Origin: Brevibacillus antibioticus
GTDB lineage: Bacteria > Bacillota > Bacilli > Brevibacillales > Brevibacillaceae
Assembly (NCBI RefSeq): GCF_005217615.1
Contig: NZ_SZNK01000001.1
Span: 2,251,501-2,315,500, forward strand
Reading direction: 5' to 3'
Length of the DNA stretch: 64,000 nucleotides
Shown here one piece after another: positions 43,956-52,409 of this stretch; the first letter of the stretch is position 1; each line of letters begins with the position of its first letter. Under the pieces are notes generated by a model that was not told the origin of the DNA, searched no databases, and saw only the letters and a list, made by a program, of their open reading frames with translations. The translations under genes and the position numbers were made by a program.

Positions 43956-43969
43956 GGAAAACGCTTTCT
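43956..43969. promoter_or_regulatory. cre-like site upstream of qcrABC
   Basis: GGAAAACGCTTTCT matches 12 of 14 positions of the CcpA catabolite-responsive palindrome (TGAAAACGCTTTCA type). It is about 105 bases upstream of the qcr -35 and 30 bases after the DUF2487 stop. CcpA control is inference. Confidence 0.4.
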
Positions 43970-43999
43970 CTATTGCGGCTCTTTTTTAAGTTAAATCGA

Positions 44000-44422
44000 T
44001 TATCTCTGCCCGGTTTGCCACAACTTGATGACCTCTTTGTACAGCACTTCCACGGTCACTTCGAAACGCAAGGAAGATTCCAAGTCTTCATCCCCTACTA
44101 CTAACGTCATCACGCTTTCCTCTGTCCGTTCCTTTACTTGAATCTGTTCTCCACGAAAATGAAGCAGGACTTTATAGGGGAATTCCGCCGGTGTTCTTTG
44201 TTCCAGCTGTCCTTCTCCTATTTGATAGCTTAACGGAAAGAGCAGCACCCGTCCCTTCAGCCGCTGTTCAATCCCCGCAGCTACATTTAATAAGTAGTTC
44301 ATGCGCACAACATGCTCTTCTACTTTTCGATCCGAACTGTACAAATAAAGAGGGAGCAGCGCGGTATCCACAAAGGACCGCAACTCCTCCCAGTTTTCAA
44401 AATCGTTCAAGTTCCACTGCAT
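44000..44422 (-). CDS. DUF2487 family protein (YpiF type)
   Basis: A 140-residue soluble protein that begins MQWNLNDFENWEELRSFVDTA, typical of YpiF, a conserved Bacillales protein of unknown role located just upstream of qcrA. It contains RVLLFPLSYQ and PYKVLLHFRGEQI. GGAG lies eight bases before the ATG. It probably forms a unit with the two genes before it. Confidence 0.85.
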   Translation of the reverse strand: MQWNLNDFENWEELRSFVDTALLPLYLYSSDRKVEEHVVRMNYLLNVAAGIEQRLKGRVLLFPLSYQIGEGQLEQRTPAEFPYKVLLHFRGEQIQVKERTEESVMTLVVGDEDLESSLRFEVTVEVLYKEVIKLWQTGQR

Positions 44423-44511
44423 AGAGCCGTCTCCTCATTTCCTTGTTCATTTCTGGAAACAAGCGTACCATGAATGGTTAGAGACTCGCAATAACGCATA
44501 CGATTATGTAT

Positions 44512-44727
44512 TTAGGCTTGCTCGTAAGCCATGATTTCTTTTAATTCGTCTGTTAAGCGCAAAAACAACTCTTTGTTCTTCGATGCAAGTGCCTCATCAA
44601 TCTCCTGGATAAGCGTGCGTTTGCGATATTGACGCATTTGCTCGTCGATCACCATTTCAGATAGCAAACCGGAAACCATTTGATTGTTCGTTCCGTACGC
44701 GTTGGAATAGAAATTCGGCCACTCCAT
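44512..44727 (-). CDS. IDEAL domain protein
   Basis: A 71-residue protein whose C-terminal half (LIQEIDEALASKNKELFLRL, about residues 40-60) is the short IDEAL helical domain. The same domain ends B. subtilis YpiB, which lies at this place; here the protein consists of little more than this domain. ATG at 44727 is spaced six bases from GAGGG; an ATG at 44733 abuts it. Nine bases separate it from the gene before it. Confidence 0.8.
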   Translation of the reverse strand: MEWPNFYSNAYGTNNQMVSGLLSEMVIDEQMRQYRKRTLIQEIDEALASKNKELFLRLTDELKEIMAYEQA

Positions 44728-44736
44728 ACCCATCCC

Positions 44737-45855
44737 TCACTTCAATAAAATAGTCGTTTCGGTAAAACCATTGTATTTTCGAAGCCAAGTCTGGCTCGCA
44801 TACGTTGCGGTGTATAACCACTGCTCCTGTTCGTCTTGGCCGACGCGCAACAATCCAAGATGCACCATCATTTTGCATACCCGATTCACCAAGATATCTG
44901 TAGGTGAATCGTAGTAAAACTCTTTCATCCAATGGAGCAGCGTGTCCATCAGAGATTGCTGACTTACCCATCCTGCCGACGCGATCAACGGAATGAGCTG
45001 AACCAGCATCGGCAAGTTCGGGACAGCCCGCTTGTACAACCTCATCCAGAAGCGAATAACATCATGGTACAATTGATCGTTATACGGTTGCTCCAGTCGC
45101 TCCCTCCCTGCTTCCGTTACCGCTACCTTGCCGTCCACCTCTTCAATCCAACGGTGATAGTAGCAGAAATCGTAGAGCAAGGAAAAGCGGTCAGGGTATA
45201 AATCAAAATGCAGCCCGTACCCAAAACGCCATTTTTGCGGCAATAGCGGCTCTTCTTTTACGTGCAAAAATTGAAAAAGCTGCTGCTGATGGCGCTTGTA
45301 CATGCCACCTTCTGCGGTTAGCGGTACTGGCTCCTGCTGGAGAAATTGTAAAAATTGCATGATATCGTCGCATAGTGCTGTTCCTTCATCCCTGTATGCT
45401 TGCGGACCTGAATGAAAGAATGCGTTTGACTCACGCCACTTTGTTAGCCATGCTTGCAAGTACGGTTCACGGATGTCCAGCGGAATTTGGTACTGCCCTA
45501 CTGTCTTACTTTTCGCCGGAAAAATCCATCCTCGCTTCATTGCAGCCGCGACAAACTTCCGTCCTTCCTCCTGCTTTTTTTCCTTTTCACATTCCAGTGC
45601 CACTCCAGCCTTTGCCAACAAATCCTCAAGCGACATGACCGTACGCTTGTCCAGGAACAATTGGAGCAAAAAATGGATTTCTGCACTGCTCAGGTGCTCA
45701 ACTTCTTGAGAGATTGTCAACCTGTGCCGCAAGCTAGACAACAGTGACGTAATCAATTCGTTTTTGGAATGAGGGTTGCATTCGCATCCATAATGGTTGG
45801 CAATCTGATGGAGCTGCCGGATATCGGTGTACACCAAGATCTCAGCCAAGTTCAT
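44737..45855 (-). CDS. Protein of unknown function with SAP-like start and winged-helix-like segments
   Basis: A 372-residue cytoplasmic protein that I cannot assign. The first 35 residues (YTDIRQLHQIANHYGCECNPHSKNELI) resemble a SAP-like DNA-binding motif, and two segments with HTH-like pattern follow (EIHFLLQLFLDKRTVMSLEDLL; DGKVAVTEAGRERLEQP). The layout resembles helicase-associated domain proteins of Bacillales, without any helicase motif. AAGGG lies eight bases before the ATG. It forms a unit with the IDEAL and DUF2487 genes. Confidence 0.75.
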   Translation of the reverse strand: MNLAEILVYTDIRQLHQIANHYGCECNPHSKNELITSLLSSLRHRLTISQEVEHLSSAEIHFLLQLFLDKRTVMSLEDLLAKAGVALECEKEKKQEEGRKFVAAAMKRGWIFPAKSKTVGQYQIPLDIREPYLQAWLTKWRESNAFFHSGPQAYRDEGTALCDDIMQFLQFLQQEPVPLTAEGGMYKRHQQQLFQFLHVKEEPLLPQKWRFGYGLHFDLYPDRFSLLYDFCYYHRWIEEVDGKVAVTEAGRERLEQPYNDQLYHDVIRFWMRLYKRAVPNLPMLVQLIPLIASAGWVSQQSLMDTLLHWMKEFYYDSPTDILVNRVCKMMVHLGLLRVGQDEQEQWLYTATYASQTWLRKYNGFTETTILLK

Positions 45856-45910
45856 CTTTGCATCCCTTCTTTACGATGACTTACTTGTCTCTCATTCTTG
45901 CCAAAATGCG

Positions 45911-45950
45911 GAAAAATAAACAGGAAGCCACCGAAAGTGACTTCCTGTTT
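45911..45950 (-). terminator. Terminator after the TPR gene
   Basis: A stem of about 13 bp with one mismatch (45918-45930 with 45937-45950), followed on the minus strand by TTTATTTTTCC. It separates the TPR gene from the next unit. Confidence 0.8.
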
Positions 45951-45959
45951 GTCTATTTT

Positions 45960-46907
45960 TTATTGCTCCTCGTCGGATTCATGATCCCACAGGTCGTGAA
46001 GTTGTTGGTATTCTTTCGCTTCCTCATAGCGCCCGGCTTGAGTCAAAAGGGCAATTAGCCTGCGTATCTGATCTAAATCGAAACCTGACAACGATACATA
46101 TTGCTTTAACGCCTCAATCGCTGCTTCTGTTTTCCCCATCGAAAGATTCACATCTGCAGCTAATGGGTAAGCTGCCACATACTCCTCGTCAACCGCTTGC
46201 AAACTGCTGACCAATTCAGCTGCTTCATCCAGTCGTCCTACGTGGAATGCCATCAGTGCACAGCCGTAGAGAACTTCTGAAGAACGATCCATGACCAGCG
46301 CCTGGCGGAATACTTGGTAAGCCTGTTCGAATTGACCGCTTTGTGCGTAAGAGCGCCCCTTCGTCAAAAGCATAGACAGACTTTCATCCCCGGCTTGTTC
46401 CAGCAGCTTCATTGCTTTCTCGTCTTCTCCAATGCGGAAATATAGGTTACCCAGCGCTGCCATAAGATCTTGGTTGTCTGGCTCCTTCAGTCTCGCTTGC
46501 TCCAAATACTTGACCGCTACCTCATCTAAATCTTGGAGGGAATACAGATCCGCTAGCAACAAGTCCAGCTGGATGCTTTCAAAGCCAGATTCTTTGCATT
46601 CATAAAGAAGGTGTTGCGCCGTCTCAAAATCACTGGAATCCAAAGCAATCTCCGCTAGCAGTAGCTGGCATTCTCTACGCAACGAGGAATCCATTTGCGG
46701 ATTTTTGGCCATGACATCTGTCAGCAATTGACCCGCCTCTTCCAAATGACCGAGTCGATACCAGACCTCTGCCAAATACATCATGACATCCGGCAAATCT
46801 TTTCCATGCTCCTGAACCTTTTGCAGAGCGGTCAAGCCCAACTCCACTTCATCGTTTTCGATCCGCTTGATCGCTTCGTCTATGACATACAGCCACTTTT
46901 TCGGCAT
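45960..46907 (-). CDS. Tetratricopeptide repeat protein (YpiA-like)
   Basis: A 315-residue soluble TPR protein of about eight repeats (for example LADLYSLQDLDEVAVKYLEQ, DNQDLMAALGNLYFRIGEDE and FEQAYQVFRQALVMDRSSEV). Its place after aroA and before the ypiB/ypiF region corresponds to YpiA, which is longer in B. subtilis (about 420). The ATG at 46907 has GAGG eight bases upstream. It lies behind the sigma/anti-sigma terminator, so it has its own promoter or depends on read-through. Confidence 0.82.
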   Translation of the reverse strand: MPKKWLYVIDEAIKRIENDEVELGLTALQKVQEHGKDLPDVMMYLAEVWYRLGHLEEAGQLLTDVMAKNPQMDSSLRRECQLLLAEIALDSSDFETAQHLLYECKESGFESIQLDLLLADLYSLQDLDEVAVKYLEQARLKEPDNQDLMAALGNLYFRIGEDEKAMKLLEQAGDESLSMLLTKGRSYAQSGQFEQAYQVFRQALVMDRSSEVLYGCALMAFHVGRLDEAAELVSSLQAVDEEYVAAYPLAADVNLSMGKTEAAIEALKQYVSLSGFDLDQIRRLIALLTQAGRYEEAKEYQQLHDLWDHESDEEQ

Positions 46908-46986
46908 TTCTTTCACCTCATATGTATTTTGCGTGGCCTTGTTGCTCTACGCGCATGTGGAACAACCACTCTAATACAATAGCCAC

Positions 46987-47012
46987 AAAAGACCGTCCGA
47001 AGACGGTCTTTT
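46987..47012. terminator. Terminator of the sigma/anti-sigma operon
   Basis: A perfect 11-bp stem (46987-46997 with 47002-47012) closed on the minus strand by a UUCG tetraloop and flanked by A4 and T4, which is very stable and probably bidirectional. Confidence 0.88.
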
Positions 47013-47035
47013 CTTTTACTCTTGATCATATACCA

Positions 47036-47686
47036 TTATGCTCGTGTTAGCCAGCTCATTGTAAGAACAGTAATAAGGATTCCAAAAATACTAAGCACAA
47101 TGCTGTAATTAGGCTTGGCTAAATCAGTAGAAGTCGGTTTCCCATCGAGCGGTACGATCGAAGCAGTAGCATTTTCCAGTGAATCTCCTTGCGACGTATA
47201 TGGCTGGACTTCTACCACATATGTACCGTCGTCTGTTTGCAAGGAAGAAGAAATGACTTGAGCCTTTGGCGTGTTAATCTCCATAACTTCTCCGTTAATA
47301 ACAAGCGAATTCGCATGCTCTGTGGTACTTGTATTCACATATAAAGTGAACGAAAAGACCATGAGCAACAAAACAGCTACACTCGCAGCCATGCGACGCA
47401 TTCTCGCTGTCACGCTGAAAATTTTTCTGCCAATTGGAATCGCCCACTGCTCTTCCGATAAAATACGGGCCATCACCGCGTCTACAATGGAACGTGTTGG
47501 AGTTACAGAATGGTATTCTTCTTTATCCATTTCCATCCACTCACCACTATCCGACCAAATCTCATAGTCGGAACGACAGGCATAGCATGCCGCCATATGG
47601 TGATCAACCCGGCGTTGAGTCACCTCAGGCAACAGATTTTCGGCGTATTCAGGCAGAATTTCCTGAACTTCTTCACATCTCATCAT
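47036..47686 (-). CDS. Membrane anti-sigma factor with zinc-finger (ZAS-type) domain
   Basis: A 216-residue partner of the ECF sigma factor. The N-terminal zinc anti-sigma motif is H-x3-C-x2-C (His about 30, Cys 34 and 37) with an additional Cys at residue 4. A membrane helix follows at about 95-115, then an outside domain of about 75 residues, then a second membrane helix at about 192-212. This N-in, two-pass plan is less common than the single-pass form. Its ATG overlaps the sigma stop (ATGA). It would hold the sigma factor inactive until an envelope signal leads to release. Confidence 0.9.
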   Translation of the reverse strand: MMRCEEVQEILPEYAENLLPEVTQRRVDHHMAACYACRSDYEIWSDSGEWMEMDKEEYHSVTPTRSIVDAVMARILSEEQWAIPIGRKIFSVTARMRRMAASVAVLLLMVFSFTLYVNTSTTEHANSLVINGEVMEINTPKAQVISSSLQTDDGTYVVEVQPYTSQGDSLENATASIVPLDGKPTSTDLAKPNYSIVLSIFGILITVLTMSWLTRA

Positions 47687-48273
47687 CGATTCATCCCTTC
47701 AGCTTCATCCAAATGAGGGTCCAGGATGTAGTTTTCCAACTGTCCACGAATACTTTGCCGCGCTCGAAACAGTAGAGACTTCACAGAGCTCACTGTTAAA
47801 TCCAGAATCGTAGCGATTTCTGTGTAATCCATTTGCTCGTACTCGCGTAATATCAGTGCTGAGCGTTGCTTCTCTGGCAAGCTGTTGATTGCCAGTCTTA
47901 CCATGCTCTCCCGTTCATTCCGGAGCAAAACTTGCTCAGGCAGTGTCTTCGGAGATGCCATAGGCACTTGCAACGTATCATCCAGATACACGTCAGAATT
48001 GCGGCTCTTGCGCAATTCACTGAGTACGGAGTTGCGTGCAATCGTATAGAGCCAGGTGGAGAATGTAGCTTCTACATCTCGGAAAGAATGAATGCTCTTA
48101 TACGCCTTGTAAAACGTCTCCTGACATATATCCTCCGCTATATGCTCTAAATGTGCCTGACGCAAAAGATGAGTGACAAATGAGAGGATCTTTTTTTCAT
48201 ATCGACGAATCAGTTCAGCATAGCATTCCAGATTACCTTCTTTAATCTCTCGGATAAGCTGGGAATCGGTCAT
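47683..48273 (-). CDS. RNA polymerase ECF sigma factor (sigma-70 family, SigW-like)
   Basis: A 196-residue sigma factor containing only regions 2 and 4. Region 2 (about residues 20-90) has AEDICQETFYKAYKSIHSF and FSTWLYTIARN. Region 4 (about 125-180) has INSLPEKQRSALILREYEQM and the helix-turn-helix YTEIATILDLTVSSVKSLLFRAR. Between them lies a longish linker with Pro and Met. AAGGAGG lies eight bases before the ATG. Translationally coupled to the anti-sigma gene and preceded by an ECF-type promoter, so it probably controls itself. Confidence 0.94.
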   Translation of the reverse strand: MTDSQLIREIKEGNLECYAELIRRYEKKILSFVTHLLRQAHLEHIAEDICQETFYKAYKSIHSFRDVEATFSTWLYTIARNSVLSELRKSRNSDVYLDDTLQVPMASPKTLPEQVLLRNERESMVRLAINSLPEKQRSALILREYEQMDYTEIATILDLTVSSVKSLLFRARQSIRGQLENYILDPHLDEAEGMNR

Positions 48274-48327
48274 GATCAGGATTACCTCCTTGCGATTCCG
48301 ATCCCTCAGCGGCCTTTTGCATAATTA

Positions 48328-48352
48328 GACTGCTGGGGATGTAAAAAGTTGC
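48328..48352 (-). promoter_or_regulatory. Candidate autoregulatory ECF promoter
   Basis: On the minus strand GCAAC (48348-48352) and AGTC (48328-48331) with a 16-base spacer, followed by TAATTA. AAC is the ECF -35 core; the -10 is one base off CGTC. It lies about 55 bases before the sigma ATG. Confidence 0.45.
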
Positions 48353-48400
48353 GCGACCTTACGATTCTTTTTCTCGTCTGTCTTCTGAAAACCATTCACG

Positions 48401-48422
48401 AAAAAACCCCCAAACTGGGGTT
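48401..48422 (-). terminator. Terminator of the amidohydrolase gene
   Basis: A short GC-rich stem (AACCCC with GGGGTT, 48405-48422, overlapping the stop codon) followed by a minus-strand run of six T. Confidence 0.8.
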
Positions 48423-49542
48423 ATATAACATAAGCGTAGGGCTTCGTGTCGAATAAACACTTACCCATACCAATCAAAGGGGTAAATCGCATATTTCGAT
48501 AAATCCATTTACCGTTCGACATAACAGATGTTGGAAGATGCTTTTCACTAAAATTGAGAATAGTGGAAAGATCATACTTTGTCAACCAGTTTTCCTTTTT
48601 CAGGAAAACGATATCAGCGTCTGCGCCAGTTGTCAAGCTTCCTTTTCGCGGATACAGTCCAATTGCTTTTGCAACATTTGTCGAAGTGAGCCTGACTAGC
48701 AAGCAAAGCAATTCTTCAGGCGTACACCAGCTCTTTCGTGTATCAATCCGAACATCGTGAATTGGAGACGCTACTTGCCAGCTCGTAAACCATTGACGAT
48801 GTAATTGACGGAGACCTTGTTCCGTCACTTCAGTGGGCAAACGAAAGATATGCAGGTACGGGTCATTTTCTTCAAAATGAAAGGCCGCTTGAGAATCTGA
48901 TATGACAGTACGCAACCGCCAATAACGAGTAGCCTCCAGCCAAATGTGACGAATGAGTTCCCGTTGTTCTTTTTTCAAAAACGGGTCATTTTGTACCTGC
49001 ATGTGCAGGATCGTATGTTTAGACGAATGAAGTTGCAAAAGCGTTTCCCATTTTATTGTGGAAATTTCTTCTGGATTTCGAATCGTGACATGAAACGAAG
49101 AATAGCCATCGGTAATCCACTCGGCTAGGCGGTCACCGTGAAGATCCGCGATATCAATTTCCACATGCCAAACATAATCCAACAAACTGTTGAAATGCCG
49201 GGTTTGTTGATAGTGAATTTGCGGTCTGCTCATCCACCGCTCTGGCCGGAAGACGTCCACCAGGCTTGTACATCCTGAGCTGATGAGATTTCTCATGGCT
49301 TCTATATAAATATCTACATCTTTGATTTTATACAAGGAATGTGTCGGGAGTGCGACAAAACCGGGTAAAAGATACATACCGGTAGCATCTATTTCTTCAT
49401 ACAACTCGTTGAAGGGGTTTTTCGTCAAGGTATCTTTTGCAATTCGTACAATTTTCCCATGACGGATCCAAATATCTGCTTCTTTCATTCCTCGTGCTGT
49501 GACAATTGTTCCCCCGCGTATGACCATCCCTCTCTCCAACAT
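48421..49542 (-). CDS. Amidohydrolase-like protein with degenerate metal site
   Basis: A 373-residue protein with the composite layout of dihydroorotase and hydantoinase relatives: N-terminal beta-sandwich (MVIRGGTIVTARGMKEADIWI), TYLLPGFV-like entry to the barrel, and C-terminal GSLTTGADADIVFLKKENW. At the place of the HxH metal pair it reads LPTHSLY, with only one His, and other expected His ligands are unclear (HTILHMQVQ). It is therefore probably not a normal zinc hydrolase; a binding or structural role, as in CRMP-like relatives, is possible. GGAGG lies ten bases before the ATG at 49542; an ATG five codons later is also possible. Confidence 0.8.
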   Translation of the reverse strand: MLERGMVIRGGTIVTARGMKEADIWIRHGKIVRIAKDTLTKNPFNELYEEIDATGMYLLPGFVALPTHSLYKIKDVDIYIEAMRNLISSGCTSLVDVFRPERWMSRPQIHYQQTRHFNSLLDYVWHVEIDIADLHGDRLAEWITDGYSSFHVTIRNPEEISTIKWETLLQLHSSKHTILHMQVQNDPFLKKEQRELIRHIWLEATRYWRLRTVISDSQAAFHFEENDPYLHIFRLPTEVTEQGLRQLHRQWFTSWQVASPIHDVRIDTRKSWCTPEELLCLLVRLTSTNVAKAIGLYPRKGSLTTGADADIVFLKKENWLTKYDLSTILNFSEKHLPTSVMSNGKWIYRNMRFTPLIGMGKCLFDTKPYAYVI

Positions 49543-49644
49543 AGCTCGTCCCCCTCCCACTTCTCTTGCACACACTACCCTTGTACGAGCATATGCACAG
49601 AAAGGAGGAAAAGTACTACTTAGTGCTAAACCGCTTTTTAAACA

Positions 49645-49737
49645 AAAAAAGACCGCCGTTGATGTAAGCGCATTCAAACGACGGTAGCACACACGTGCTT
49701 TCTTATATTGGATAGGAGTGGAGAGAAACCATACTGT
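49645..49737 (-). ncRNA. Candidate small RNA or attenuated leader between aroA and the amidohydrolase gene
   Basis: Downstream of a strong SigA promoter lies a stretch of about 93 nt without a convincing ORF, with a small AGCAC/GTGCT hairpin (about 49681-49694) and ending in a 10-bp stem (49652-49661 with 49675-49685) plus seven T. It ends about 100 bases before the amidohydrolase start, so it is either an independent RNA or an attenuator leader of that gene. Confidence 0.5.
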
Positions 49738-49743
49738 AGTTTT

Positions 49744-49772
49744 ATAATAAACGGAATGTAAGCGCTTGTCAA
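49744..49772 (-). promoter_or_regulatory. Strong SigA-type promoter upstream of the candidate small RNA
   Basis: On the minus strand a perfect TTGACA (49767-49772), 17-base spacer, TATTAT (49744-49749). A cre-like sequence TGTAAGCGCTTGTC (49757-49770, plus strand) lies across spacer and -35. Confidence 0.65.
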
Positions 49773-49811
49773 AGCATTTTTGCTAAAATTCGGAACGCTT
49801 TGTCTTCGCAC

Positions 49812-49840
49812 AAAAAAGAAGCCTGCTACCCTCTACAGGC
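49812..49840 (-). terminator. Terminator after aroA
   Basis: A 5-bp GC-rich stem (GCCTG 49821-49825 with CAGGC 49836-49840) followed on the minus strand by TTC and a run of six T, 23 bases after the aroA stop. It ends the aro-trp-his-tyr supraoperon. Confidence 0.65.
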
Positions 49841-49862
49841 ACAGACTTCATTCATTGTTTCA

Positions 49863-51143
49863 TTAATGGCTGATCTTCACAAGCAGGTCATGGAAGCCAG
49901 GGAACGATACATCAATCGCATCATCATTCTCGATTGTCGTCTCACCCTCGGCAACGAGGCCTGCGATTGCCATGGCCATGCCGATTCGGTGATCCCCCAT
50001 GCTATCAATGACAGCCCCTGTTAATTCTGTTTTTCCTTCAATGATCATGCCATCCTCTGTAGGTGTCACCTGAGCACCGAATTTGGACAGTTGACTAACC
50101 ACCGTGGCAATACGGTCCGTCTCCTTGACTTTCAGCTCTTCAGCATCACGAATCACGGTTTGTCCTTTGGCCTGCGTTGCCATGACCGCAATTACCGGAA
50201 TTTCGTCAATCAGACGTGGAATGATATCTCCGGCAATTTCAATACCGTGCAGCTCCGAATGCGTCACGAGGAGGTCTGCAACCGGCTCTTCATTTACGAC
50301 TCGCTCATTCAAAAGCTCCAGGCTTCCCCCCATCGCCTTGACAACATCAATGATGCCCGTACGGCTTGGGTTGATTCCGACATTTTCAATGAGAAGAGAG
50401 CTGCCTGGTACGACCATTACAGCTGCAATCAAAAAGGCAGCGGAAGAAATGTCACCAGGAACAGAAATGGCACGTCCCTGCAGCTTTTGTCCGCCCTCTA
50501 CTGAAACGGTCAAGCCATCACGCACGACTTGTACACCAAATGCTTGCAGCATACGCTCCGTATGATCGCGGGATAAATGCGGCTCTGTTACACTCGTCAC
50601 GCCTTTTGCCTGCAAACCTGCCAGCATAATCGCTGACTTCACCTGTGCACTTGCAACTGGGGATTGATACGCGATCCCTTGAAGCCCCCCGCCTCGAATA
50701 GATAGCGGTGTGTATTCACCGTCTTTTCTCCCATCGATTTTGGCGCCCATTTCACGGAGTGGTCCGATCACACGACGCATTGGTCTTTTGGCAATGGATT
50801 CATCGCCTTCCATCACCACATGGAAAGGCTGTGTCGCCATGATCCCTGCCATTAAGCGAATGGTCGTACCGGAGTTCCCTACATCCAAATGTTGAGATGG
50901 TTCCTGCAAGCCGTACCAACCTTTTCCTTGTACGGTTACGGCATCTTCTTTTTGTTCAATCTGGATCCCCATCCGACGAAAGCAACTAATCGTGCTCAAG
51001 CAATCGGCACCCGGCAAAAAGCCTTCAATGGTTGTGGTTCCTTCTGCTAGAGCACCAAACATAACTGCACGGTGGGAAATGGATTTATCTCCTGGCACAC
51101 GAACGGTACCTTTGATTTGTTTGGCTTGTTGTACGCGTAGCAT
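49863..51143 (-). CDS. aroA: 3-phosphoshikimate 1-carboxyvinyltransferase (EPSP synthase)
   Basis: A 426-residue enzyme of the shikimate pathway that adds enolpyruvate from PEP to shikimate-3-phosphate. Motifs are [49 protein letters not shown] and RDHTERML. The RPMRR, SAQVK and RDHTE forms are those of class II EPSP synthases. The ATG at 51143 has AGGAG eight bases upstream; the GTG three codons before abuts it. It is the last gene of the supraoperon (called aroE in B. subtilis). Confidence 0.95.
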   Translation of the reverse strand: MLRVQQAKQIKGTVRVPGDKSISHRAVMFGALAEGTTTIEGFLPGADCLSTISCFRRMGIQIEQKEDAVTVQGKGWYGLQEPSQHLDVGNSGTTIRLMAGIMATQPFHVVMEGDESIAKRPMRRVIGPLREMGAKIDGRKDGEYTPLSIRGGGLQGIAYQSPVASAQVKSAIMLAGLQAKGVTSVTEPHLSRDHTERMLQAFGVQVVRDGLTVSVEGGQKLQGRAISVPGDISSAAFLIAAVMVVPGSSLLIENVGINPSRTGIIDVVKAMGGSLELLNERVVNEEPVADLLVTHSELHGIEIAGDIIPRLIDEIPVIAVMATQAKGQTVIRDAEELKVKETDRIATVVSQLSKFGAQVTPTEDGMIIEGKTELTGAVIDSMGDHRIGMAMAIAGLVAEGETTIENDDAIDVSFPGFHDLLVKISH

Positions 51144-51234
51144 TTTTTCCACTCCTTTTCTCTCTCACGCTCTCCCAGATCACCAGTCGCACTGTGAAGC
51201 GTCTGCGTTGTAAAGTGTGTTTGCATAAAAAAAC

Positions 51235-52344
51235 TTATGTGCGCTTGTATACATTGTAATCGAAAAAGCGAAGAACTTCCTCTCCCTTTTCCAACTCTTG
51301 TTGCGAATGGAACGTAATGCGTAGCACCCCATAAATGTCTTCTCGTGTCTCTCTGATTTGGAGATTCGTGATGTTTATTTGTCGTGCTCCCAATAGTGTC
51401 GTAATTCGTCCGATTTCGCCAGGGTTGTCCGGGATATCGATATACAAATCGTTCAAAGGAGGCAATGCACCCGTTTTGCGCTCAGGCAAGCTGTCGCGGA
51501 ATTCTCGTGCCGTTTTGAAGAAATGCTCGATTCCTTCTGGATCTCCCTGTTCTACAAGGTGAACGACATCTTCCAATGCGTTTGCCCAATCTTTTGCGAT
51601 TTTGAGGATCGGATCACGGTTTTGCAGTAAAATGTCACGCCACATCTGAGGGTTGCTCGATGCAATGCGCGTAATATCACGGAAGCCACCAGCAGCAAGC
51701 GTTGCATGCCAAGCATTTTCCTCGTCGTACCCTGCCACCAGATTGACCAGAGCAGAAGCGAGGATGTGCGGGAAATGACTAACCGCACCCACGACCTGAT
51801 CATGCGAAGCCGCGTCCATTTGCACGACTTTTGCACGAGTGAGTGTAAGTAGTTCAGACAATTGCTTTACTTTTTCTAGAGATGTTCCCGGCGCTGGTGT
51901 CAAAACATAGTAGGCGTTTTCCATCAGACGGTCAGAAGCAGCTTCCACGCCGGATTTGTGCGAGCCCGCCATCGGATGTCCACCAATAAACGTAACATGA
52001 TCGGGAATGACATCCACCGCTTGTCTGACAATGCCTGCTTTTGTACTGCCAACATCCGTAATGATCACACCGGGCTGCAGCTCCATTTCCACTAACGAGC
52101 GAATAGTTGTAACGATTTGCTCTACAGGTGATGCGAGGAAAATGACATTCGCTTCTCGAACTGCTGTCTGCAAATCAGTTGTGCCAGCATGAATGACACC
52201 TAGAGTCAGTGCTTTATCCAAACAATCCTGACGTAAATCGTAACCGACTACCCGAATATTTGGATCGCGTCGCATTGACAGCGCGATTGAGCCGCCAATC
52301 AACCCGACGCCGATTACAGTAATGGTGGTTTTTTTCATCTCCAC
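51235..52344 (-). CDS. tyrA: Prephenate dehydrogenase with C-terminal ACT domain
   Basis: A 369-residue NAD-dependent enzyme of tyrosine synthesis. The N-terminal Rossmann motif is VIGVGLIGGSIAL; IGGHPMAGSHKSG carries the catalytic His region. The C-terminal 70 residues (LYIDIPDNPGEIGRITTLLG) form an ACT domain, so allosteric control by an aromatic amino acid is likely. The GTG start has AAGGA six bases upstream; an ATG two codons later is the alternative. Confidence 0.95.
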   Translation of the reverse strand: MEMKKTTITVIGVGLIGGSIALSMRRDPNIRVVGYDLRQDCLDKALTLGVIHAGTTDLQTAVREANVIFLASPVEQIVTTIRSLVEMELQPGVIITDVGSTKAGIVRQAVDVIPDHVTFIGGHPMAGSHKSGVEAASDRLMENAYYVLTPAPGTSLEKVKQLSELLTLTRAKVVQMDAASHDQVVGAVSHFPHILASALVNLVAGYDEENAWHATLAAGGFRDITRIASSNPQMWRDILLQNRDPILKIAKDWANALEDVVHLVEQGDPEGIEHFFKTAREFRDSLPERKTGALPPLNDLYIDIPDNPGEIGRITTLLGARQINITNLQIRETREDIYGVLRITFHSQQELEKGEEVLRFFDYNVYKRT

Positions 52345-52375
52345 TCGCTATCCTTCCTTATATCTCTCTTAGACA

Positions 52376-52402
52376 AAGATGCCGAGGTATGCCCGGCATC
52401 TT
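52376..52402 (-). other. Hairpin between hisC and tyrA
   Basis: A perfect 9-bp stem (52376-52384 with 52394-52402) without a good U-tract on the minus strand. It may reduce transcription into tyrA-aroA or protect the 3' end of the trp-hisC message. Confidence 0.45.
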
Positions 52403-52409
52403 CGTCCTT

